From contig JAKAQT010000100.1 in assembly GCA_021819605.1 (NCBI GenBank), forward strand, positions 1 to 5,370: a DNA stretch of 5,370 nucleotides, written 5' to 3'. Source of the DNA: Thermoplasmata archaeon (GTDB lineage Archaea > Thermoplasmatota > Thermoplasmata > Thermoplasmatales > Thermoplasmataceae). The translations under genes and the position numbers were made by a program. Numbering within the stretch: position 1 is the stretch's first letter; each line of letters opens with the position of its first letter. The notes under the pieces were generated by a model, which was not told the DNA's origin, made no database searches, and was given only the letters and a program-made list of their open reading frames with translations. This document shows positions 1-4,840 of this stretch, piece after piece.

Positions 1-8
1 CTACGAAG

Positions 9-112
9 GGCAGCCAATCTCGAATACGACCTCGCGGGTCAGGACGCTATTAGGCTGCCACTCCGACTCTCACGCTGACATCGTCATGCCAACGCGGTCG
101 GAAAACTTTTTT
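9..112 (+). ncRNA. possible 3' part of an unidentified structured RNA
   Basis: This GC-rich stretch stands out from the AT-rich DNA that follows. A perfect 7-bp inverted repeat pairs 9-15 (GGCAGCC) with 53-59 (GGCTGCC), and inside it 28-31 (GACC) can pair with 37-40 (GGTC). A second perfect 6-bp stem pairs 62-67 (TCCGAC) with 97-102 (GTCGGA) and encloses a small TGAC/GTCA hairpin at 76-86. A T-run at 107-112 follows. Two tandem stem-loops plus a T-run in an archaeon fit the end of a structured RNA or a terminator region. I could not match it to tRNA, SRP RNA, RNase P RNA or a C/D-box RNA. Frames 1 and 2 are open here, to 78 and 136, so the C-terminus of a truncated protein gene remains possible. 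Their codons (CGA, CGG, TTA) are unlike those of the neighbouring genes. Confidence 0.3.
62..112 (+). terminator. stem plus T-run, probable terminator of whatever enters from the left
   Basis: The 6-bp stem TCCGAC/GTCGGA (62-67 with 97-102) is followed by AAAAC and six T at 107-112. Archaeal transcription stops at T-runs, so a transcript entering from before the window could end here. The loop is long (29 nt) and partly structured by TGAC/GTCA. On the minus strand no T-run follows the stem, so the polarity is rightward. Confidence 0.35.
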
Positions 113-192
113 CATGACATCTCAATTATTGCATGAGGATACGTGGGTCGATACATGGAATAAAATAAGGATGTTCCATTGAAAATTCTGTC

Positions 193-203
193 TGAATCAT
201 TCA
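193..203. promoter_or_regulatory. 11-bp palindrome TGAAT-C-ATTCA
   Basis: This is a perfect odd palindrome that overlaps the first TCACGGTT element by three bases. A closely similar sequence (TGAAT-ATTCC) overlaps the end of the third element at 361-370. Placement at both edges of the repeat region suggests a dimeric regulator site, but only the sequence symmetry is seen. Confidence 0.25.
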
Positions 204-216
204 CGGTTCAGCTATG
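201..216 (+). repeat. imperfect first copy of the TCACGGTT element
   Basis: TCACGGTT followed by CAGCTATG resembles the two perfect copies, where TCACGGTT is followed by AAATATG. It starts exactly 21 bp before the second copy, that is two helical turns. It lacks a TATA-like core, so it is more like a factor-binding site than a promoter. Confidence 0.4.
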
Positions 217-220
217 GCAT

Positions 221-236
221 ATCACGGTTAAATATG
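221..236 (+). repeat. 16-bp direct repeat, copy A (TATA-like core)
   Basis: ATCACGGTTAAATATG is identical to 347-362. A perfect 16-bp repeat is not expected by chance in a window this small. It contains TTAAATA (228-234), which resembles an archaeal TATA box and would place a transcription start near 253-258, just ahead of the possible small ORF at 265. The alternative is that the repeat is purely a regulator site and the TATA likeness is incidental. Confidence 0.6.
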
Positions 237-264
237 TTCTTGTGTCCTTGTCCATCAGGTTAAA

Positions 265-357
265 ATGCCGTTCTTTGACTGGCAAAGGAATGAATTTATG
301 TTCTCTGATAATTTGATCACATCACATGGATTGTGTACAGTGCTAAATCACGGTTAA
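265..357 (+). CDS. possible 30-codon small protein or upstream ORF
   Basis: An ATG at 265 opens 30 sense codons ending in TAA at 355-357. An internal in-frame ATG at 298 is preceded by AAAGGAA, a passable Shine-Dalgarno, and would give a 19-residue product. The TATA-like core of repeat copy A lies about 35 bp before the first ATG. The stop codon falls inside the TATA box assigned to the MFS gene. The peptide (begins MPFFDWQR, ends VLNHG) has no recognisable domain, membrane segment or repeat. ORFs of this length occur by chance, so this is a weak call. A leader peptide or regulatory uORF for the transporter is one possible reading. Confidence 0.18.
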   Translation: MPFFDWQRNEFMFSDNLITSHGLCTVLNHG

Positions 358-362
358 ATATG
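347..362 (+). repeat. 16-bp direct repeat, copy B (MFS promoter)
   Basis: This is the second perfect copy of ATCACGGTTAAATATG, 126 bp (six times 21) after copy A. Its TTAAATA core lies where the TATA box of the MFS gene is expected, so a protein bound to the ATCACGG part would sit directly against TBP/TFB. The position suggests a role in transporter expression. Confidence 0.6.
354..360 (+). promoter_or_regulatory. TATA box of the MFS gene, leaderless mRNA likely
   Basis: TTAAATA is centred about 26 bp before the ATG at 383. Archaeal transcription normally starts about that far from the TATA centre, so the mRNA would begin at or next to the start codon. No Shine-Dalgarno is seen before 383, which agrees with leaderless translation. 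The upstream bases (ACGG) are a poor purine-rich BRE. Confidence 0.55.
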
Positions 363-370
363 AATATTCC
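361..370. promoter_or_regulatory. palindrome GAATATTC between TATA box and start
   Basis: GAATATTC (362-369) is a perfect 8-bp palindrome, and with flanks it reads TGAAT-ATTCC, like the palindrome at 193-203. It lies between the TATA box and the presumed transcription start, where a repressor would block RNA polymerase. Short AT-rich palindromes are common, so the operator reading is tentative. Confidence 0.25.
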
Positions 371-382
371 ATCCACAGCAGG

Positions 383-1606
383 ATGTACGGTAAGTTGCGC
401 TCACTGGCCTTCACCTCTCTGGGTCATTTCTCAAATGACGGCACCACACTGCTTTATCCAACTTTGATAACTTATTATGTTGAACTGCCCGGGATCAAGA
501 TACCATACCTTGGGGCAATGGCCATAATATTCAACATCATTTCGGGAATATTCAGCACACCGGTGGGGAACTACGCCGATCGGAAAGGAAACCATGGTAC
601 GCTCATTGCTGTCGGGATACTGATTCTTGCTCTCTCATCTTTTCTTCTGGCACTGCCCTTTGTCATAAAGGGATATACTCTTGCCCTCATACTGGCCGGT
701 GCAACAGTTCTGGGAATAGGGCAGGCCTTCTATCACCCCCTGGGGGCAGCTGTACTCAGGTCAACCTTTGAGCCAAGGTCTGCTCCAAGCGCAATGGGAG
801 TCAACGGATCGTTTGGAAGCCTTGGAAGAGCCATCATGCCACTGGTGATTGTATTCCTCATGACCGCACTGGGTGATTTTCACGGTCTTCTAATATACAC
901 GCTCTACAGCCTGATCAGTGCAGCAGTAATATATGCCGGCCTGAGGGGACTGGAGATATCGCGCAAAAAGAATGTCATAACGGCTGATTCTGCAGATAAG
1001 GCCGAGAAGAAAAAGGGCATGAAGGCGTTTATGCCGTTCCTGTACATGCTGACTGCAGCGGTTTTCGTCCGGTCTCTCTTCCTGACGGGCACCATCACCT
1101 TTATCCCAACTCTATTCGATGAGACATTCAAGAGCAAGACCCTTATGGTCACCATAATCACCCTTGCCTACATTTCCCCCATAATTGGCCAGCCATACTT
1201 TGGAAGGATCACTGCCAAATATGGCGGCAGATTTACCGTTATTGTTACCTTCGTGCTTTCAACTGTGTTTTTCGGGCTGTTTCTCATATTCTACCACAAT
1301 TTTATCCTGACAATAATTCTCTATGGAGGATACGCTTTTGCAGCATACAGTGGATTCCCTGTATTTCTTGGCTACGTTGGGCAGATTGTCCCCAGAGAAT
1401 TTTCCGGCGCGTCAAACGGGCTGGTATGGGGTATCGGACAGACGGTCGGCGGCGGCATAGGGGCGGCGGTTATCACATTGTTCACGCTCTTTGTCAACGT
1501 ACCAACTGCAATCCTGTACATGTTTCCATTTGCCATCGGGTCGCTGCTGTTCCTGCCGTTCCTTCCAACCAGGGATAAAGCGGAAAAGCTGGCATCAGCA
1601 GCTTAA
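383..1606 (+). CDS. MFS transporter, fosmidomycin-resistance (FSR)-like
   Basis: This is a 407-residue polytopic membrane protein of the major facilitator superfamily, of normal family length. About twelve hydrophobic segments fall in two halves joined by a charged cytoplasmic loop at about residues 191-214 (SRKKN, DKAEKKKG). Helix 1 carries GHFSNDG (14-20) and a following proline, a pattern typical of FSR-like members. Loop 2-3 carries motif A, GNYADRKGNHG (62-72), with its Asp-Arg pair, and a degenerate second motif A lies at about 269-283 (GQPYFGRITAKYGGR). GIGQAFYHPLG (111-121) matches the helix-4 signature of this group. Such proteins are proton-coupled, mostly efflux carriers; the substrate here cannot be read from sequence. 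The ATG at 383 is chosen for its TATA spacing. The next gene follows within 29 bp and may share its function or transcript. The 270-bp repeat-bearing upstream region suggests regulation. The MFS assignment is firm, the FSR subfamily likely. Confidence 0.9.
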   Translation: MYGKLRSLAFTSLGHFSNDGTTLLYPTLITYYVELPGIKIPYLGAMAIIFNIISGIFSTPVGNYADRKGNHGTLIAVGILILALSSFLLALPFVIKGYTLALILAGATVLGIGQAFYHPLGAAVLRSTFEPRSAPSAMGVNGSFGSLGRAIMPLVIVFLMTALGDFHGLLIYTLYSLISAAVIYAGLRGLEISRKKNVITADSADKAEKKKGMKAFMPFLYMLTAAVFVRSLFLTGTITFIPTLFDETFKSKTLMVTIITLAYISPIIGQPYFGRITAKYGGRFTVIVTFVLSTVFFGLFLIFYHNFILTIILYGGYAFAAYSGFPVFLGYVGQIVPREFSGASNGLVWGIGQTVGGGIGAAVITLFTLFVNVPTAILYMFPFAIGSLLFLPFLPTRDKAEKLASAA

Positions 1607-1608
1607 GG

Positions 1609-1614
1609 TTTTAT
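1609..1614 (+). promoter_or_regulatory. possible TATA box of the BtuF-like gene
   Basis: TTTTAT lies just after the MFS stop codon and is centred about 24 bp before the ATG at 1636. This matches the TATA-to-start distances seen for the ligase and first MFS genes and would give a leaderless mRNA. It supports the ATG at 1636 over the TTG at 1618. Read-through from the MFS gene is equally possible. The box is a weak match. Confidence 0.35.
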
Positions 1615-1635
1615 CCATTGTGCAGTTCACCTGTC

Positions 1636-2457
1636 ATGGATTCCAGAACGCTTATTGATCATACAGGCAGGGAGGTAAAAGTACCGCTCAATCCCCAGAG
1701 AATAGTGAGTTTCAGCCCTGCAGTCACAGAGATACTTTTCGAGCTTGGCCTTGGCAGCAACATTGTGGGCGTTTCGGCATTCTGCCAGCGCCCCAGGGAG
1801 GTGGCAGGCGTCAGACGTGTAGGAAGCTACGGGAGCGCCAGGACTGAGGTTCTGGATGCGGTGAATCCCGACCTGATTCTTGCAATATCCGGGTACCAGA
1901 AGGACTTTGCAATGAAACTGTCAGAAAAGTATCCGGTGTTCATATTTGAGCTGCCTTCCTCAGTGGCGGGCATACTGGACCTTGTGTCAAGGGTTGGCAT
2001 AGTTACCGGTCGCGTTGACGAATCCAAATACATGAACTTTGAGCTAATGAAATATCTTGGCTCCATACGAAGGCATCCTGCACTGACCGGCTACCTGGAG
2101 ATAGACCTGGGTGGCCCTGTGACCTTCGGTTCCATGAGCTACATAACGGACGCACTGTCCATTATGGGAGTGAACAGCATATACAGAAAAACTGATTCGG
2201 AATGGGTCCAGCCAGATCTTGATTTTGTCAGGGAATCGGATCCTGACATTATTTTCTATGAACCCAAGATGTATGGCAGATTTGATCAGGAAGCGCAGAA
2301 GAAGCTGATCACGGAGAGAAAATGGGAGAAAATGAATGCGGTCTCCAGGGGGAGATTCTTCGTAACGCCCGGAAAGCTGGACTTCTTTGCCCATCATGGC
2401 CCTGCCTTCATAAGGGAGGTCATCCCGTGGACAATGGAAAAACTGGACAATCTGTGA
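1636..2457 (+). CDS. BtuF-like substrate-binding-domain protein without signal peptide
   Basis: This 273-residue protein is a complete periplasmic-binding-protein fold of the BtuF/FepB class (PF01497 family). The N lobe opens with GREVKVPLNPQRIVSFSP and TEILFELGLG, then VVGV-like IVGVSAFCQRP (about residues 43-53), which resembles the cobalamin-binding branch with its FCDYP motif. PDLILA (78-83) follows, a linking helix spans about 108-146, and the C lobe holds PDIIFYEP (203-210) and a closing HHGPAFIREV (253-262) in place of the usual RPGPR. Members normally hand corrinoids or metal chelates to an ABC importer. Here there is no signal peptide or lipobox: an in-frame stop at 1576-1578 leaves only TTG 1618 (279 aa) or ATG 1636, and neither adds a hydrophobic segment. 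No ABC permease or ATPase lies nearby, and an MFS gene sits immediately upstream. A cytosolic binding or sensing role is inferred. The ligand is unknown. Confidence 0.85.
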   Translation: MDSRTLIDHTGREVKVPLNPQRIVSFSPAVTEILFELGLGSNIVGVSAFCQRPREVAGVRRVGSYGSARTEVLDAVNPDLILAISGYQKDFAMKLSEKYPVFIFELPSSVAGILDLVSRVGIVTGRVDESKYMNFELMKYLGSIRRHPALTGYLEIDLGGPVTFGSMSYITDALSIMGVNSIYRKTDSEWVQPDLDFVRESDPDIIFYEPKMYGRFDQEAQKKLITERKWEKMNAVSRGRFFVTPGKLDFFAHHGPAFIREVIPWTMEKLDNL

Positions 2458-2516
2458 ACAATTCCCTGCCTGAATTCTGAGCTATACGAATTTCGCACCT
2501 TCAATCTTGCGTATCA

Positions 2517-2524
2517 TTTAAATA
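2517..2524 (+). promoter_or_regulatory. TATA box of ssb
   Basis: TTTAAATA is the best archaeal TATA match in the window. It predicts a transcription start near 2543-2548 and a leader of about 30 nt, which leaves room for the Shine-Dalgarno at 2561-2568. The 117-bp gap before ssb, the largest in the left-hand gene group after 383, agrees with an independent promoter. A poorer match (CTATAC, 2550-2555) could give a second, leaderless start. Confidence 0.6.
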
Positions 2525-2560
2525 CCCTGACACAATTAGTCCTAGTCTTCTATACAGACA

Positions 2561-2568
2561 AAGGAAGT
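2561..2568 (+). promoter_or_regulatory. Shine-Dalgarno of ssb
   Basis: AAGGAAGT differs by one base from AAGGAGGT and ends six bases before the ATG at 2575. It is the only convincing ribosome-binding site among the main genes here and fixes the ssb start. It sets ssb apart from the neighbours that appear leaderless, as might suit a highly translated protein. Confidence 0.5.
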
Positions 2569-2574
2569 AATAGA

Positions 2575-3054
2575 ATGGAAGGAACTACCAAAATAAAAGA
2601 CCTTACACCAGAATCAAGGAGAGTAAATGTCCTTGCCAAGGTTGTTAGCGTAGGCGAACCGAAGGAAATACAGACCAGATTTGGAGAAGATAAATCCGTA
2701 ACAGAGGTCTATATTGGCGACGAGACAGGAAAGATAATACTATCACTGTGGGGTGACCAGGCAGGTCAGGCAACTGACGGTCAGACGCTTTACATAGATA
2801 ACGGTTACATTTCTCTGGTTAGGGGGCACATGAGGCTCAATGTGGGCAAATATGGCACCCTAAAGGTTGGAGAAGAGGAAGTCTCAGAGGTCAACGATGA
2901 AGTTGACATGAGTGAGAAGGAATACGAAAACACCTTCAGAGGCCCAAGGAGAACCGGTGGCGGCGGAAACTTCAGGAGAGGCGGAAGCGGCGGCGGTTAC
3001 TACAACAACAATAACCAGGGCGGAAGGGGAAGACCACCCAGAGACGATTTCTGA
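2575..3054 (+). CDS. ssb: single-stranded DNA-binding protein (Sulfolobus-type, single OB fold)
   Basis: This 159-residue protein binds single-stranded DNA during replication, recombination and repair. Residues 5 to about 107 form one OB fold that reads closely along Sulfolobus SSB: EIQTRFGEDKSVTE (31-44), the signature IGDETGKIILSLWGDQAG (47-64), then DNGYISLVRGHMRLNVGK (75-92). Of the stacking aromatics known in the Sulfolobus protein (W56, W75, F79), this protein appears to have W59, Y78 (as in human hSSB1) and V82. After an acidic stretch (101-118), a disordered tail (about 121-159) holds RGG-type repeats, a YYNNNN run and the end PRDDF, resembling the acidic, Phe-terminated tip that bacterial SSBs use to recruit partners. 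The length matches simple crenarchaeal SSBs rather than multi-OB RPA. It has its own promoter and terminator and runs tail to tail with DNA ligase. Confidence 0.92.
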   Translation: MEGTTKIKDLTPESRRVNVLAKVVSVGEPKEIQTRFGEDKSVTEVYIGDETGKIILSLWGDQAGQATDGQTLYIDNGYISLVRGHMRLNVGKYGTLKVGEEEVSEVNDEVDMSEKEYENTFRGPRRTGGGGNFRRGGSGGGYYNNNNQGGRGRPPRDDF

Positions 3055-3068
3055 ACAATTCCCAGTTT

Positions 3069-3098
3069 AGGGCTTCTCAGCCCTTTATTCTTTTTTTC
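3069..3098 (+). terminator. ssb terminator hairpin with T-tract, inside the ligase 3' end
   Basis: AGGGCT (3069-3074) pairs perfectly with AGCCCT (3079-3084) around a TCTC loop, followed by TTTATTC and seven T to 3097. It lies 15 bp after the ssb stop. The right arm and the T-tract are also the last codons of the convergent ligase, whose stop is at 3077-3079. No T-run follows the hairpin on the minus strand, so it acts rightward. Confidence 0.75.
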
Positions 3099-4834
3099 TG
3101 ATCATGGAACATTTCCAGAATTTCTTGAGTGCTTGTTGAATCTTCAGGCTTCTTGTCTTCGCGCCATTTCCCTGTAAATCTCGGGAATCTTATTGCGAGA
3201 CCAGCCCCCTTTTCAATTTTCCCGAATGCGCATGAATGCACTGGGCTTACAGTTATTTCAGAACCAATTATCTCCATCACGAAGTAAGGCTCTATCCACA
3301 CGTCAGGCTGCAGAAGTGATTCCACCCTTGCGGGCTTATCCGGCACTATGTGATCCTTGAATTTGGCAGGAAGCGCAAAGAGTACATCATCCGTAAAGCC
3401 TGTTCCCAGCTTGCATATGGATTCGAAAACATCCGTCACCTTGTTGTATGTTGCCATGAGAAGTGCGCCGTAGGTGCCCTTTCTCCTGCCATGGCCCCCA
3501 AATGCCCCAATTACAGTCAGGTCAAGCGAATCCTCAAACTCAGACTGGTAGTCTCTCTTCAGCTTGATCCAGAGCCATCCTCTTGCACCCGCACGGTAGA
3601 TGGACTGTTCAGAAACGTTCTTGGCAACAACTCCTTCGCAGCCGGAATTGATGGATTCATCGAAGAACTTCTGAACCTCCTCCGGATCATCGGACACTAT
3701 CTGAGTTGCGGTCCTGAAGGAATCATTTGGGGTGAAAAGGCCTTCCAGAATGCGGCGCCTCTCCAGATACGGCTTCCTGTGCAAAGGTTCTCCGTTGAGG
3801 AATATGACATCAAAAAGGAATACAACCAGTGGCACGTCCGCCTCCAGCCGGTCAAGATCGTATTTTCTTCCCCTCCTCTGGGAAACCACCTGGAAGGGAT
3901 ACAGCTCTCCGGTTTCCGGATTATAAGGGACGGCTTCGCCATCAAGGATGCACGATTCAACAGAAAAGGTGGTTTTGAAGTTTCTTGCTATGTCAGGAAA
4001 ATTTGACGTGGTTTCCTCTGTGCCCCTTGAGAAGATCTTCACCTGTCCGCCATAATAGTGTATCTGTGTCCTCATCCCATCGTACTTGTATTCAAAGGCG
4101 GCCTTACCACCCATCTTCTGCAGAATCTGGGGTATGTCTGGAAGGCGTTCTGCCAGCATCACCTTGGCCGGCACCATGGGTTCAGGCCCCACATTGATGA
4201 GGTCGGATTCACGTCCGCTGGACAGCAGCTCTGCCACATAACCTATGTCAGGGTGGAAATTGTACGCCTCATCAATCTCGGCGGATTTATCTGCAGTTGA
4301 GAAGGCATTAACCAGTGCATCCAGTATGGTTGCGTCAGATACTCCTAGCCTGAGCTTTCCTGTGGCAATTCTTGTAATGTACTGTGCGTCATCAGGTGTT
4401 CCATTAAGAAGAAGGTCCTGGAATATCCTGATCTTGTTCTTCACGCTGCCTTCCCCCTTCACAGAGGCAAGCTTAAGCAACGATGAATGAACGGCCTCCA
4501 CAGTAAGATCATGGGAAAAAAGTGAGTTCTGCGACTTTGCCGCAGTAATTTCTTTGGCCACAGATCCCAGGTCCCCGGATTTCATGAACATGTTATTGAT
4601 TTCATCCTCTGTCTTGCCAGATATGCCGGAAAGTGCTGTTATGATAAGCTTATCAGCAAGGCCCAGCTCTATCCCAAGGTAATCCGGCCCCAGTTTTCCC
4701 TGGATCAGGTATGTGAGAATTCTCAGGTCCTTGCCTGCTTCCTTGAGGAGATCCACCAGTATCTGGGTAAGCTCCAGCCTTTTCCGTGTGCCGGACAGCT
4801 GGTTGAATTTTTCTGAAACGGCTGAGAACAACAC
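3077..4834 (-). CDS. lig: ATP-dependent DNA ligase, archaeal type
   Basis: This 585-residue enzyme seals nicks in duplex DNA through a lysyl-AMP intermediate in replication and repair. The N-terminal DNA-binding domain (about 1-215) includes the signature TGKLRLGVSDATILDAL (158-174). The nucleotidyltransferase core has motif I KYDGMR with adenylated K250, FSRG (268-271), motif III LDGE (297-300), IIIa LFDVIFLNG (340-348), IV EGVVAKN (400-406) and V WIKLKRDY (422-429). The OB domain ends with motif VI RFPRFTGKWREDK (549-561). All catalytic motifs are intact and the length is usual for euryarchaeal ligases. QNSLF (102-106) lies where the Pyrococcus enzyme has its PCNA-binding QKSFF. The start is GTG at 4834, chosen because FSAVSEKF follows at the family's usual N-terminus and a TATA box lies 24 bp upstream. 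The last residues (QKKRIKG) are encoded in the opposing ssb terminator. The cofactor is expected to be ATP, but some archaeal ligases also accept ADP, GTP or NAD. Confidence 0.96.
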   Translation of the reverse strand: MLFSAVSEKFNQLSGTRKRLELTQILVDLLKEAGKDLRILTYLIQGKLGPDYLGIELGLADKLIITALSGISGKTEDEINNMFMKSGDLGSVAKEITAAKSQNSLFSHDLTVEAVHSSLLKLASVKGEGSVKNKIRIFQDLLLNGTPDDAQYITRIATGKLRLGVSDATILDALVNAFSTADKSAEIDEAYNFHPDIGYVAELLSSGRESDLINVGPEPMVPAKVMLAERLPDIPQILQKMGGKAAFEYKYDGMRTQIHYYGGQVKIFSRGTEETTSNFPDIARNFKTTFSVESCILDGEAVPYNPETGELYPFQVVSQRRGRKYDLDRLEADVPLVVFLFDVIFLNGEPLHRKPYLERRRILEGLFTPNDSFRTATQIVSDDPEEVQKFFDESINSGCEGVVAKNVSEQSIYRAGARGWLWIKLKRDYQSEFEDSLDLTVIGAFGGHGRRKGTYGALLMATYNKVTDVFESICKLGTGFTDDVLFALPAKFKDHIVPDKPARVESLLQPDVWIEPYFVMEIIGSEITVSPVHSCAFGKIEKGAGLAIRFPRFTGKWREDKKPEDSTSTQEILEMFHDQKKRIKG

Positions 4835-4840
4835 TGTTGA

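Larger units (their letters stand above)
113..382. other. 270-bp AT-rich upstream region with phased repeats
   Basis: No convincing gene fills this stretch, which is long compared with the 6-120 bp spacers elsewhere in the window. It contains three copies of TCACGGTT (starting at 201, 222 and 348), two TGAAT/ATTC palindromes (193-203 and 361-369), the presumed MFS promoter, and a possible 30-codon ORF (265-357). From 113 to about 190 I see only an ATGGAA/TTCCAT inverted repeat (155-160 with 174-179) with a 13-nt loop and nothing else of note. Confidence 0.6.

Noticed and set aside
1..112. tRNA, SRP RNA or RNase P RNA
   Set aside because: No T-arm or 17-nt spacing to an acceptor stem is present on either strand. 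A faint likeness of GAAGGGCAGCC to the SRP helix-8 region lacks the GGAA loop and closing pair. No conserved RNase P core sequence is seen.
2..136. Open frames at the left edge (frame 1 to 78, frame 2 to 136) as the end of a protein gene
   Set aside because: Both are open only because the window begins there. Their codons (CGA, CGG, TTA, TCG) are unlike the other genes, and neither tail is recognisable. The stem structures explain the composition better, though coding is not excluded.
155..179. Inverted repeat ATGGAA/TTCCAT
   Set aside because: A six-base stem with a 13-nt loop in AT-rich DNA is weak and has no promoter, T-run or gene relation.
2044..2397. 117-codon minus-strand frame opposite the BtuF-like gene
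   Set aside because: It is antisense to a clearly conserved domain and has no family resemblance or promoter of its own.
2550..2555. CTATAC as the main ssb TATA box with a leaderless start
   Set aside because: TTTAAATA at 2517-2524 is a much better match and fits the Shine-Dalgarno at 2561-2568.
2455..3063. 12-bp repeat TGAACAATTCCC at 2455-2466 and 3052-3063, both starting at a stop codon
   Set aside because: About one 12-bp repeat is expected by chance in a sequence of this length. The coincidence with stop codons is curious but not enough.
3350..4006. 218-codon + strand frame opposite the ligase
   Set aside because: It lies wholly antisense to intact ligase motifs, shows no recognisable domain and has no promoter. 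It is a shadow of the ligase reading frame.
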